Source: Aquabacterium sp. (GTDB lineage Bacteria > Pseudomonadota > Gammaproteobacteria > Burkholderiales > Burkholderiaceae_C). Taken from it: a stretch of DNA of 64,000 bases. A program made the position numbers and the translations under genes. This document shows, piece after piece, positions 49,082 through 57,854 of this stretch (its first letter is position 1; each line of letters starts with the position of its first letter). Under the pieces are notes generated by a model. It did no database searches, was not told the origin of the DNA, and saw only the letters and a list, made by a program, of their open reading frames with translations. The DNA lies in NCBI GenBank assembly GCA_030654395.1, contig JAURXM010000104.1, positions 62,001 through 126,000 on the forward strand, written 5' to 3'.

Positions 49082-51283
49082 ATGACCCTGGCCACCGATG
49101 CGGCAGCGGCTTCGTTTGCAGCCCTGACCCACAAGCTCGACTACTTGGATGAGGCGGATATTCGCCGCGTCCGGGATGCTTATCGCTTTGCGGATGAGGC
49201 CCATTTGGGACAGTTCCGCGCCAGCGGTGAGCCCTACATCACACACCCCATTGCCGTGGCTGGTTTGTGCTCCGACTGGAAGCTCGATGCGCAGGCCATC
49301 ATGGCCGCGCTCATGCATGACGCCATGGAAGACTGCGGCGTCACCAAGATCGAACTGATTGAGCGTTTTGGCGCACCGACCGCTGAGTTGGTGGATGGCC
49401 TGACGAAGCTGGACAAGCTCCAGTTCTCAACCAAAGAAGACTCGCAAGCCGAGTCGTTCCGCAAAATGCTTTTGGCGATGGCGCGTGATGTGCGCGTCAT
49501 CCTGATCAAGTTGGCTGACCGCCTGCACAATATGCGCACCATGGATGCCATGGCGTCGCACAAACGCGCACGCATTGCCCGCGAGACACTGGATATCTAC
49601 GTGCCCATTGCGCACAGGCTGGGTTTGAACCAGACCTACCGCGAATTGCAGGAACTGTCGTTCCAGTACATCAACCCTTGGCGCTACGCCGTGCTGGCCA
49701 AAGCGGTCAAAAAGACACGTGGTAACCGGCGTGATCTGGTTGACCGTATCCGCCGCGAGGTCGAGCAAGCCTTCCATGATGCCGACATGCAGGTTGAGGC
49801 CTATGGTCGTGAGAAGACCATTTACTCGATCTACAACAAGATGATCGAGAAGCGCCTGAGCTTTGCACAGGTGAGCGATATCTTCGGGTTTCGCATCGTT
49901 GCGCGTGAGCTGCTCGATTGCTATCGGGCCTTGGGCGTGCTGCACCAGCTCTATAAGCCCTTGCCAGGGCGATTTAAAGACTACATCGCCATCCCCAAGG
50001 CCAACGGCTACCAGTCGCTGCATACGACGCTGGCCAATCCTGTCGGCACGGCGGTGGAGTTTCAGGTGCGCTCTCAAGCCATGCACGCGGTGGCCGAGAA
50101 AGGCATCGCCGCCCATTGGATGTACAAAGAGCCCGAAGCGGCCAACGATTCGTCGCCTCAGCAGGCTGCCGTGTGGCTGCAGTCCTTGGTCGATATCCAA
50201 CATGAAACGCGTGACTCGGCTGAGTTCTTGGAGCACCTCAAGATCGACCTGTTCCCGGAGTCGGTTTATGTGTTGACGCCCAAATCGCGCATCGTGGCCT
50301 TACCCAAAGGGGCGACACCTGTGGACTTTGCTTACGCCATTCACTCTGGCGTGGGGGATCGCTGCGTATCGGCCAAGGTCAACGGAGACCCCGTGGCCTT
50401 GCGGACAGAGTTGCGCAGCGGCGATGTGGTTGAGGTCATCACCGCGCCAAGTGCCAAGCCTAATCCGAGCTGGTTGAATTTTGTGCGCACAGGCCGGGCA
50501 CGCTCCAGAATCCGCCATTACCTCAAGAACATGGAGGCCGAAGAGTCTTTGGACTTGGGTGAGAAGCTGCTGGTGCAGTCGCTTCGTGCCGAAGGCTTGT
50601 CCTTGCCGCCAGGCGACGAGGAGAGCGAGGGTGACGCAGGCGCACTGTGGCAGGTACTGGCTCGATGGGGCGGCAACCGCGGACGCAATGAGTTGCTGAT
50701 TGACATTGGACTTGGCCGCAAAATTGCCACCATGGTGGCCAAGCGGCTGGCTCAGTTGATGGCTGAGTCAGGTGAGCGTCCCGATGCGCTGACTTTGAGC
50801 TTAGGCCGCCTCGCAGACGACTCGCGCTCTCAGGGCACGGTTGTGATTGACGGCAGTGAAGGCGCCACCGTGCAATTGGCAAGGTGTTGCTGTCCTGTTC
50901 CGGGGGACTTGATCTCTGGCTACTTGGGCCGTGGCGAAGGCTTGGTGGTGCACACGCAGGCTTGTGGTGTGGGTAAGCGCCTGTTTGAGCGCGACCGTGA
51001 GCGGTGGATTGACGTCAGTTGGGCTGATGACTTGACCAAGCTGTTTGATACCGTCGTGACGGTTCTTGTGGCCAATGGCAAGGGCGTGCTGGCTCAAGTT
51101 GCTGCGGCCATTGGCAGTGCCGAGACCGATATCACGCACATTGAAATGGGCGATGAACGCTTGGGTGAGACGGCTGAGTTGAAGCTGACCTTGTCCTTGC
51201 GTGATACCGATCACTTGAACGAGATCATCCGAGCGCTCAAGCGTTGTCCGGTGGTGCTCAACGCCGAGCGCAGATGCCCCTGA
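49082..51283 (+). CDS. spoT: Bifunctional (p)ppGpp synthetase/hydrolase
   Basis: Rel/SpoT protein of 733 residues. The N-terminal HD hydrolase (about 40-200) keeps HDAMEDCG and LADRLHNMRTM. The synthetase (about 240-360) has REKTIYSIYNKM and FGFRIVARE. The TGS domain is at about 400-465 (VYVLTPKSRIVALPKGATPV), and a C-terminal ACT domain at about 650-730. Both catalytic halves look intact, so it should make and degrade the alarmone. It ends exactly where the convergent greB gene ends, with no bases between. Confidence 0.96.
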   Translation: MTLATDAAAASFAALTHKLDYLDEADIRRVRDAYRFADEAHLGQFRASGEPYITHPIAVAGLCSDWKLDAQAIMAALMHDAMEDCGVTKIELIERFGAPTAELVDGLTKLDKLQFSTKEDSQAESFRKMLLAMARDVRVILIKLADRLHNMRTMDAMASHKRARIARETLDIYVPIAHRLGLNQTYRELQELSFQYINPWRYAVLAKAVKKTRGNRRDLVDRIRREVEQAFHDADMQVEAYGREKTIYSIYNKMIEKRLSFAQVSDIFGFRIVARELLDCYRALGVLHQLYKPLPGRFKDYIAIPKANGYQSLHTTLANPVGTAVEFQVRSQAMHAVAEKGIAAHWMYKEPEAANDSSPQQAAVWLQSLVDIQHETRDSAEFLEHLKIDLFPESVYVLTPKSRIVALPKGATPVDFAYAIHSGVGDRCVSAKVNGDPVALRTELRSGDVVEVITAPSAKPNPSWLNFVRTGRARSRIRHYLKNMEAEESLDLGEKLLVQSLRAEGLSLPPGDEESEGDAGALWQVLARWGGNRGRNELLIDIGLGRKIATMVAKRLAQLMAESGERPDALTLSLGRLADDSRSQGTVVIDGSEGATVQLARCCCPVPGDLISGYLGRGEGLVVHTQACGVGKRLFERDRERWIDVSWADDLTKLFDTVVTVLVANGKGVLAQVAAAIGSAETDITHIEMGDERLGETAELKLTLSLRDTDHLNEIIRALKRCPVVLNAERRCP

Positions 51284-51853
51284 TCAGCCCTCTGTAGCGG
51301 CTTGAGGGGCTGGGTAGGTGACCGCGATGATCTCTAGCCGTTCTAGCCCACCTGGTGTCATCAGTTGGATCTCATCGCCTTCGCGGGCTTTGAGCAGTGC
51401 ACGCGCTATGGGCGAGACCCAGCTGACTTCACCCAGCAAGGGGTCGACCTCATCAATGCCTTTGATGGTGATCGTGCGTGCCAGGCCAGCTGAATTTTCG
51501 TACGTCACAGTGGCGCCAAAGAAGACCTGATCGGTTCCATGGTGCACGGCTGGGTCTGCTACTTCGGCGATGTCCATCCGTTTGGTCACGAAGCGGATAC
51601 GGCGATCTATTTCGCGCAGCCGTTTTTTGCCATAGATGTAGTCCCCATTTTCTGATCTGTCTCCATTGGATGCTGCCCAGTGGACGATGTCGACAACTTT
51701 GGGGCGTTCCACATCGAGCAGGTTCAGCAACTCTGAGCGCAGGCGCTGGTAGCCCTGGGGGGTGATGTAGTTTTTGCTGCCGGCAGGCAACGGGGGCAAG
51801 GACAACGCGTCGTCGTCATCGCCATCGGGCTCCGTGGTGAAGGCTTTGCTCAT
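51284..51853 (-). CDS. greB: Transcription elongation factor GreB
   Basis: Protein of 189 residues. After an acidic N-terminal extension of about 25 residues it has the GreA/B coiled coil (ITPQGYQRLRSELLNLLDVE; NGDYIYGKKRLREIDRRIRF) and C-terminal FKBP-like domain (EVSWVSPIARALLKAREGDE). GDYIYGKKR is the GreB-type signature. It rescues backtracked RNA polymerase. It is convergent with spoT. Confidence 0.94.
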   Translation of the reverse strand: MSKAFTTEPDGDDDDALSLPPLPAGSKNYITPQGYQRLRSELLNLLDVERPKVVDIVHWAASNGDRSENGDYIYGKKRLREIDRRIRFVTKRMDIAEVADPAVHHGTDQVFFGATVTYENSAGLARTITIKGIDEVDPLLGEVSWVSPIARALLKAREGDEIQLMTPGGLERLEIIAVTYPAPQAATEG

Positions 51854-52023
51854 AGGGGGATTGTGCCCAATCCTTGGGGGGTGCCTAAACCGTCATTTGT
51901 TCACGGCAGCCCATCTTTTGTGCAGATAAAAGGACACCACGTTGCTTTTAATCTCGCAAAAATGAAATCAGTGCCGATAACAGAGCCAAGACTTCATTTC
52001 AACGAGAAAGTGGAAGGTACGCG

Positions 52024-52710
52024 ATGTCTCAAGTGATCCCGCTCGGCCCTGCTGCACGCATGCTGACAACCCGTGAAGTAGCTGTGCGTTTAGGCGTGTC
52101 GTTGCGCACCGTGCAACTGTGGGTGGAGGCCGACATCCTGCCTGCGGCGCGCACCCCAGGGGGGCACCGCCGCATCCCCTATAACGCGGTCGAGGCGCTG
52201 GCGATGAGCACGGGCCTTGGTGGCGAACCAGTCCTGCGCTCAGGTCTGAGCGGTCGTGATGCCAAAGCCGCGGTGACCGCCTCTCAAGGGGGCTTGAATG
52301 AGTCTTCACATGCAACGGCACCTTTAGAGGTTTTGTTGGTCGCCGATGATCAAGATTGGCAAATCCGTTGTGCCCAAGCGATGGCGCCTTACGGGCCTGC
52401 TGTCAGCTTGCGCTATGCCGAAACAGGCTATTTGGCATTGCTGCAAATTGGGCAAAAGGCACCTGATCTGCTCATCACGAATTTGGATTTACCCGGTATG
52501 GATGGCATGGCCATGCTCCGAACCTTGGAGCGCTGCGAACCCATTGCCAATATGCGGGTTTTGGTGCTCACCGCATGCAGCGATCAAGAGATATCGATCC
52601 GAGGCGGTTTGCCTCAATCGGCCGAAGTGCTGCGTTTGCCCGTGACGGCAGAGACGGTTGCGGTGCGTGTGGGGCGCTGGTTGCTGGGGCAACGCGCTGT
52701 GTCGCGATAA
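52024..52710 (+). CDS. Excisionase/MerR-type HTH fused to a degenerate receiver
   Basis: Protein of 228 residues. An N-terminal winged HTH (about 12-62) reads LTTREVAVRLGVSLRTVQLW and GGHRRIPYNAVEAL, the excisionase/MerR-like type that recognises short DNA sites. A linker of about 40 residues leads to a receiver (about 101-222) with Asp108/Asp109, Asp155 in TNLDLPGMDG and Thr183. The conserved Lys before the cis-Pro is Leu205 (RLPVT), so phosphorylation signalling may be altered. The HTH-first order is the reverse of most response regulators. It opens the signalling island and lies 19 bases before the next gene; it could be the transcriptional output. Confidence 0.85.
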   Translation: MSQVIPLGPAARMLTTREVAVRLGVSLRTVQLWVEADILPAARTPGGHRRIPYNAVEALAMSTGLGGEPVLRSGLSGRDAKAAVTASQGGLNESSHATAPLEVLLVADDQDWQIRCAQAMAPYGPAVSLRYAETGYLALLQIGQKAPDLLITNLDLPGMDGMAMLRTLERCEPIANMRVLVLTACSDQEISIRGGLPQSAEVLRLPVTAETVAVRVGRWLLGQRAVSR

Positions 52711-52729
52711 AAACCAAAGAGGCTCCACC

Positions 52730-53854
52730 ATGAACGAGGCATTTCGTCAGTTGTTCGACCAGGTCAAGAGCGGTGTGGTTTGGGTGCAGCGCAATGGCGT
52801 GGTGCGCTACGCCAACAAAGCCGCTGTCCAGATGACGCCGGTTATTTTGGGGCAGCCCATGCTGGACCCCGTGGCCGAGCGAACCGTGAAGGCGGCAGGG
52901 CAAAGCATGCTCCAGCTGCCCTTTGCTTTTGAGTTGACCACGCAGGAAACGCACCCCGATACCATTCGCGCCTCGGTGATCAATGCCCCGGTGGGGCAAG
53001 ACCTGATGGTGGTGCTCAACAACGTCTCTGAAGAACGCTGGTATGCACAGGCGCTGGAGAACCTCATTGGCTACGTTGAGGCTGAGATGGCAGCACCGAT
53101 TGAAGCACTCGCTTTGAAACTACCCCAAACCGCACAGTTGGTGCAGCAACAGGGTGCAGCCGGTGATCTCAAAGTGATGGTCAATGAGGCCGCAGCCTTG
53201 TCTCTCAAGCTGGGTAAATTGCGAGACTTGGTCGCCGTTTTTGGTGAAAGCGCCATGCAACGCGACGAGCGCATCATGTTGCCCACTTTGTTGCAGCAAG
53301 CCTTGGCTGAGGTGATGCCTCAAGCGCGCGCACGCAACGTCACCATCGCCTTTGCGGCCATCGCGGATGAGTTGCCTGTTGTCTATGGCAGTGCGCACTG
53401 GTTGAGTAAGGCCGTATCTGAGTACCTTGAGCAATCGATCAGAAGCGCTCAGTCCGGTGGTTTGATCGAGCTGTCAGTTCAAAGTGTGGGCACACGCGTG
53501 GTGGTGCGGGCACGCAATCAGGGCTTGTTCGTATCCAACCATGAGCGTCGCAGCGCCTTTGTGCCTTTCGGCGTAGGTGATTCGGCCAAACCCGGTGACC
53601 AACGCCGCGGTATCGGGCTGGCTTTGGCTCAGCGGATATTGACTCAGCATGGCGGCTCGGTGCGCATTGAGGATGAGTTTGACAGCGTGGACTTTGTACT
53701 CGAAATACCGGCTGGTGCACCAGCCACACAAGACGCGCAGTTGTCCGTTGATCAGGCGCAACGCTACGCATTGGACATGGCTGCGCTGATGGCACGCAGC
53801 ATGAGTAAGAAGCTCAAGCTGGACGACACGCCCAGCGCCCAGTCACCACAGTAA
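52730..53854 (+). CDS. PAS protein with histidine-kinase-like C-terminus lacking the phosphoacceptor His
   Basis: Soluble protein of 374 residues. A PAS domain spans about 1-100 (VKSGVVWVQRNGVVRYANKA). A helical dimerisation-like segment spans about 105-175, and a HATPase-like domain about 180-330. Where the H-box HELRTPL should be, the sequence is AEMAAPI, with Ala118 in place of His. The N-box Asn is not seen (EYLEQSIR), and the G1 box is ARNQG rather than DxGxG. Only the G2 box RRGIGLALAQRI is well kept. It is therefore probably a scaffold or pseudokinase rather than an active kinase. AGAGG precedes the ATG. It lies between the HTH-receiver gene and a single-domain receiver gene. Confidence 0.82.
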   Translation: MNEAFRQLFDQVKSGVVWVQRNGVVRYANKAAVQMTPVILGQPMLDPVAERTVKAAGQSMLQLPFAFELTTQETHPDTIRASVINAPVGQDLMVVLNNVSEERWYAQALENLIGYVEAEMAAPIEALALKLPQTAQLVQQQGAAGDLKVMVNEAAALSLKLGKLRDLVAVFGESAMQRDERIMLPTLLQQALAEVMPQARARNVTIAFAAIADELPVVYGSAHWLSKAVSEYLEQSIRSAQSGGLIELSVQSVGTRVVVRARNQGLFVSNHERRSAFVPFGVGDSAKPGDQRRGIGLALAQRILTQHGGSVRIEDEFDSVDFVLEIPAGAPATQDAQLSVDQAQRYALDMAALMARSMSKKLKLDDTPSAQSPQ

Positions 53855-53864
53855 GGAGCTCACG

Positions 53865-54245
53865 ATGGCACACCGCATTTTGATCGTTGAAGACCAAGCC
53901 GACATCTGCAAACTCATTCGCATGACCTTGGCGTTTGGGGACTTTGAAATTCACGAAGCCAATGACGGTGAAACCGGACTCAATATGGCACGTGCCGTCA
54001 AACCTCATTTGATGCTGCTGGATGTGATGATGCCGGGTTTGCTCGATGGCTACCAAGTGTGTGAGCGCATCAAACAAGATCCTGCATTGCGTGAGATTCA
54101 GGTCGTGATGCTGACAGCGCGTGGCCAAGCCACTGACCTTGCTTCGGGAGAGGCTGCTGGGGCAGACGCCTATTTGGTCAAGCCATTCAGTCCGATTGAG
54201 TTGCTCGACCGTGTAGAGGGCATGGTGGCAGGACTGACTGTCTGA
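53865..54245 (+). CDS. Single-domain response regulator (CheY-like)
   Basis: Receiver of 126 residues with no output domain: HRILIVEDQADICKL, phosphoacceptor Asp53 in LLDVMMPG, Thr84 in MLTARG and Lys106 in YLVKPF, all canonical. It starts 10 bases after the pseudokinase gene and ends 41 bases before the LOV kinase gene, so it is the most likely direct phosphate acceptor of that kinase. Without an output domain it would act by protein contact or as a phosphate shuttle. Confidence 0.9.
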   Translation: MAHRILIVEDQADICKLIRMTLAFGDFEIHEANDGETGLNMARAVKPHLMLLDVMMPGLLDGYQVCERIKQDPALREIQVVMLTARGQATDLASGEAAGADAYLVKPFSPIELLDRVEGMVAGLTV

Positions 54246-54286
54246 GTTTGGATGCGGGTATCGGTCGCTCCTAGCGGGAGAAGGTC

Positions 54287-56410
54287 ATGAGCCACAGCAC
54301 GGTGAACGATGAACTGCCTGAGGCGGTTGTCAGTGCACTTAAGAAGTTGGAGAGCCTAACTGGCCGCATTCCCATTGCGGTTGCGGTTGCGGCCATTTTG
54401 AGTGTCGGTGTGGCGGTGACTGCGTGTGTGGTCGGTGCCGTTTGGTGGGCAGAGAGTTGGTCGCGTCAGGCCACCATGTGGGGCGCGGCAGGTGTAGGCG
54501 TGCTGTTCACCTTAGGGAGCTTGCATGTTTATTTGATGCTCATCTCGACACGCAGGCGTGCCAGAGATATGGCCAGGGATATGTCGGCGGCACTGCAACA
54601 TACACAATCACGCAATCAGGCTGTGATGGACACGGCGCCTGATGCCATCATCATGACCGATGGACAAGGGGTGGTGTGCTGGTGCAACCAAGCGACGACC
54701 AGTTTGTTTGGCCGTGAGTTGCCCTCATTGATTGGTCAGGGTATTGGGACCATTTTGCCCGTGCTGCACCGTGATGCAATAGATCAGTGGTTTGAACAGC
54801 GTGGGTTCTCAGGACGAGTGATTGGCTTTGAGTCGACTGGATTCAGGGCGGAGGGGACCGCGTTCCCCGTGTCGCTGTCAGCTCGGCGTGTCGAGCTGGA
54901 TGGCGAGTTGATGCAGACCTTCATCGTGCGTGACACCACTGACGCCAAATGGGCAGAGCAGGAGCTGGTGCTGCGTGAGCGTGCTTTGGCCTCGTCTGCG
55001 GATGGCGTGATCATCACGTCGATGACCTTGCCCAATCAGCCCATCATTTATGTGAACAAGGCGTTCGAGTTGATTACCGGATATGAAGCTGATGAGGTGC
55101 TGGGGCATAACTGTCATTTTTTGCAGCGCGCTGATGTCAATCAACCTGCCATTTCAGTCATGCGAGAGGCGATAGCACAGGGGAAGAGCTGCCAAGTTGT
55201 GGTGCGTAATTACCGCAAAGATGGCGGACTGTTCTACAACGACTTGGCTATCTCACCTGTCTTGAGTGCTGAGGGGGTTTTGACACATTATGTGGGTGTG
55301 CAAAACGACATCACGGCACGCATCGCATCTGAGGCTGCGCTATACCTGCGTACGGAGCGACTCAATGCGGTGTTTGATCTCAGCCCCGACGGTTTTGTTG
55401 TGCTGGACAAACGAGGCGAGGTCAGTATTGTGAACCCCGCCTTTGAGCGCATGACCGGGCTGTTTGCCGGTGACATGGTGGGTCAATCTGTGGTGGCCTT
55501 TGAAGATGCACTGATGGCGCGTTGCACTGCAAGCGATGCCATTGTTGGTGAGGTGCCGGGGCGTGATTTGCTCCATATGCACACGCCCACTGTGCGGACC
55601 TTGCTCAGGCGGGTGCGCCACGGCGCACAGGAGCAAGACACGGTCATGTACTTCAGAGACATCACCCATGAGTTGGAGGTGGACCGGATGAAGAGCGAGT
55701 TTCTGGCCATGGCGGCACACGAATTGCGCACGCCGATGGTCAGCATATTTGGCTTCACGGAGTTGTTGCTCAAGCGCCAGTTCAAGGATGAGCACCGCCA
55801 AGACATGCTCGGTACCATCCACAAACAAGCGGGCATCTTGATTAACTTGGTCAACGAGTTGTTGGACTTGGCGCGGATCGAGGCGCGACGCGGTAAGGAT
55901 TTCAACCGCCGTTTGCAACCCGTTTGGCCGATCATTGAGCAGGCTTTGGCCGGCTTGAAAGTGCCAGACGACAGGCCTAAGGCAAGCGTGAGTTTGGATG
56001 TGACGGATGTGCTTGTTGCAGCAGACACGGACAAGCTGGGGCAGGCGGTGCTCAATGTGCTGTCCAACGCGTACAAATACTCGCCCAAGGGCGGCGACAT
56101 CCAACTTCGAGCGATCTTTGATGCAGACCAGCAGCAGGTGGTCATTGAAGTCCAGGATAAGGGTATTGGCATGTCGCCCGATCAGCTGGCGAGGGTGTTT
56201 GAGCGCTTCTTCCGTGCTGACCCATCAGGCAACATCCCTGGCACAGGTTTGGGTATGAGCTTGGTCAAGGAGATTGTCAGCCTGCATCAAGGCACCGTTG
56301 ACGTATTGAGCACCTTGGGCGAGGGCACCACGGTGCGCTTGCGTTTGCCAGCGCAAATGAGCCCCGAATCAAGGGGGGTCGAGGAAGAAGGCAAGGTAAG
56401 CACCGGCTGA
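54287..56410 (+). CDS. LOV-domain membrane histidine kinase (candidate blue-light sensor)
   Basis: Kinase of 707 residues. Two membrane helices lie at about 29-56 and 62-88. PAS-1 (about 110-220) is followed by a LOV-type PAS (about 232-345), PAS-3 (about 355-460), a HisKA domain with His478 in AAHELRTPM, and a HATPase with LNVLSNAYKYSP, DKGIGM and GTGLGMSLV. The LOV core has GHNCHFLQ with Cys276, the residue that forms the light-induced flavin adduct; His277 replaces the usual Arg. Flavin-contacting Asn308 (NYRKDG), Asn318 (FYNDL) and Gln339 (VGVQND) are all present. Blue-light sensing is thus predicted; function is inferred. It follows the CheY-like gene by 41 bases. Confidence 0.9.
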   Translation: MSHSTVNDELPEAVVSALKKLESLTGRIPIAVAVAAILSVGVAVTACVVGAVWWAESWSRQATMWGAAGVGVLFTLGSLHVYLMLISTRRRARDMARDMSAALQHTQSRNQAVMDTAPDAIIMTDGQGVVCWCNQATTSLFGRELPSLIGQGIGTILPVLHRDAIDQWFEQRGFSGRVIGFESTGFRAEGTAFPVSLSARRVELDGELMQTFIVRDTTDAKWAEQELVLRERALASSADGVIITSMTLPNQPIIYVNKAFELITGYEADEVLGHNCHFLQRADVNQPAISVMREAIAQGKSCQVVVRNYRKDGGLFYNDLAISPVLSAEGVLTHYVGVQNDITARIASEAALYLRTERLNAVFDLSPDGFVVLDKRGEVSIVNPAFERMTGLFAGDMVGQSVVAFEDALMARCTASDAIVGEVPGRDLLHMHTPTVRTLLRRVRHGAQEQDTVMYFRDITHELEVDRMKSEFLAMAAHELRTPMVSIFGFTELLLKRQFKDEHRQDMLGTIHKQAGILINLVNELLDLARIEARRGKDFNRRLQPVWPIIEQALAGLKVPDDRPKASVSLDVTDVLVAADTDKLGQAVLNVLSNAYKYSPKGGDIQLRAIFDADQQQVVIEVQDKGIGMSPDQLARVFERFFRADPSGNIPGTGLGMSLVKEIVSLHQGTVDVLSTLGEGTTVRLRLPAQMSPESRGVEEEGKVSTG

Positions 56411-56433
56411 CATGCCTTGCGGCGTACCTCAAA

Positions 56434-57186
56434 ATGAACACGCCTGTGAAAATGATGGGGTGGGCAGGCACCTCTCAGATGGAGTTCGGCGTGAACGTGA
56501 AGGTCGTGGGGGCACGGGGCCAGTTGTGGCGCTGGTTGTTGTTGGTCGTCTATTGCGGCGGTTTGCTGGGCTTGGCGCTGTTTTTGCGTCAACCCCATAT
56601 GCACCATTGGTTAGATCCGCAGGCCCTGAGTGTGATGGGGCGTCAATGGCTCGATGCCCCCTTGGGGCCTTTGGCCGTGATGGCTGGCTACGTTGTGGCG
56701 GTGATGCTGGGCATGCCTGTGCTTGTGCTGATCACGGTTGGGGCCTTGATTTTCAGCCCTTGGCCTGGCATGGCTTACGCTTTGTTCGGCATGGTGCTTG
56801 GTGCCGTGGTCACTTATGGCATGGGTCGTTTTGCCGGTGCACAAACCATGGACAGATGGACCACAGGGCGCTTGTCGCTGGTCTCTCGTCACCTTCAAAA
56901 GCGCGGCTTGTTGACTGTCATGGCCATACGTGTCTTGCCGGTCGCCCCTTTCATCATGGTCAATATGCTGGCGGGTGCTTTGCGTGTCCGCTTGTTTGAC
57001 TATGCGCTGGGTACCTTCTTAGGTTTGTTGCCTGGCACGGTACTGATTTCCCTGTTCATGGGGCGCTTGACCGCAGCTTGGCAATCACCTGGCTGGGGCA
57101 GTTATGTGGCCTTGCTTGCTTGCGCTGTGTTGCTCGGCGTTGCCTTTTGGGTGACACGCAGGCGTTTGAGCCGCGTTGCTTCGTGA
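56434..57186 (+). CDS. TVP38/TMEM64-family membrane protein
   Basis: Integral membrane protein of 250 residues with about 6 hydrophobic segments. The VTT/SNARE-associated core has GMPVLVLITVGALIFSPWPG, ALFGMVLGAVVTYGMGRFAG and IRVLPVAPFIMVNMLAGALR, characteristic of the TVP38/DedA-related group. Relatives in other organisms move or scramble lipids; the role here is unknown. It starts 23 bases after the LOV kinase, in the same direction. Later in-frame ATGs (56452, 56455, 56479) could be the start. Confidence 0.78.
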   Translation: MNTPVKMMGWAGTSQMEFGVNVKVVGARGQLWRWLLLVVYCGGLLGLALFLRQPHMHHWLDPQALSVMGRQWLDAPLGPLAVMAGYVVAVMLGMPVLVLITVGALIFSPWPGMAYALFGMVLGAVVTYGMGRFAGAQTMDRWTTGRLSLVSRHLQKRGLLTVMAIRVLPVAPFIMVNMLAGALRVRLFDYALGTFLGLLPGTVLISLFMGRLTAAWQSPGWGSYVALLACAVLLGVAFWVTRRRLSRVAS

Positions 57187-57293
57187 GCTAAAGCCAGAAA
57201 AGCACATCAGTTGTTGGGTGACTGTCAACTTAGCTCTCTGAGCGGCTGGGCTAGGCTAGGTGATTCTGTATCCCGTCTAAGGTGAGGTTATTT

Positions 57294-57656
57294 GTGAGTA
57301 AAACTATTTTGATCGTTGACGATGCAGGCAGTATCCGGCAAGTGGTCAATATGGCGCTGACCAGGGCGGGCTACAACGTGATTGAGGCCGTTGATGGCTT
57401 GGACGCTTGTGCAAAGCTGGTGACACCCAAGCTTGACCTGATCATTTGCGACTTCAATATGCCACGCATGGATGGGCTCACGTTTGTAAAGCACGTCAAA
57501 GAGTCGGCACACAAATTCACGCCTGTTTTGATGCTCACCACGGAGTCGAGCCCAGCTATCAAGGCTGAAGGCCGCGCAGCAGGCGTGCGGGGCTGGGTGG
57601 TTAAACCGTTTCAACCTGCTCAATTGGTGGATGCGGTCGCCAAACTGTGTGCTTGA
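57294..57656 (+). CDS. CheY-like chemotaxis-type response regulator
   Basis: Single receiver of 120 residues: SKTILIVDDAGSIRQVV, Asp53 in CDFNMPRMDG, Thr in MLTTESS and Lys104 in WVVKPFQPAQLV. The end resembles chemotaxis CheY proteins that act on the flagellar switch. The GTG at 57294 has GGTGAGG 6 bases upstream; a GTG at 57282 lies inside that site. It is 107 bases after the TVP38 gene. Its link to the LOV island is by position only. Confidence 0.85.
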   Translation: MSKTILIVDDAGSIRQVVNMALTRAGYNVIEAVDGLDACAKLVTPKLDLIICDFNMPRMDGLTFVKHVKESAHKFTPVLMLTTESSPAIKAEGRAAGVRGWVVKPFQPAQLVDAVAKLCA

Positions 57657-57695
57657 CTGCAGCCCCCCACACACACGATCATAGGACGCCATAAA

Positions 57696-57732
57696 GAAAA
57701 AAGGACTTAGTGTCTTTCGACTCTAAGTCCTT
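57696..57732 (-). terminator. Intrinsic terminator of the tRNA-Arg pair
   Basis: On the minus strand AAGGACTTAG (57732-57723) pairs with CTAAGTCCTT (57710-57701), followed by TTTTTTC, 9 bases past the second tRNA-Arg. It is a clear rho-independent terminator; it can also end the CheY-like gene transcript from the other side. Confidence 0.85.
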
Positions 57733-57740
57733 GATTCATA

Positions 57741-57817
57741 TGGTGCGGCTGGCAGGAATTGAACCCACGACCCCTTGGTTCGTAGCCAAGTACTCTATCC
57801 AACTGAGCTACAGCCGC
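57741..57817 (-). tRNA. tRNA-Arg (anticodon ACG), copy 2
   Basis: A 77-base minus-strand tRNA, GCGGCTGTAGCTCAG at the 5' end and encoded CCA at the 3' end. The anticodon stem CTTGG/CCAAG encloses CTACGAA, giving ACG; its A34 is normally deaminated to inosine so that it reads CGN codons. The sequence is identical to the copy at 57855-57931. Confidence 0.97.
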
Positions 57818-57854
57818 TAATTTTTTCTCGGTGCACCGTTTTCTGGGGAGAAGC

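Noticed and set aside
49427-50236. Open frame of 269 codons on the minus strand opposite spoT
   Set aside because: It is antisense to conserved hydrolase and synthetase domains, with no independent evidence.
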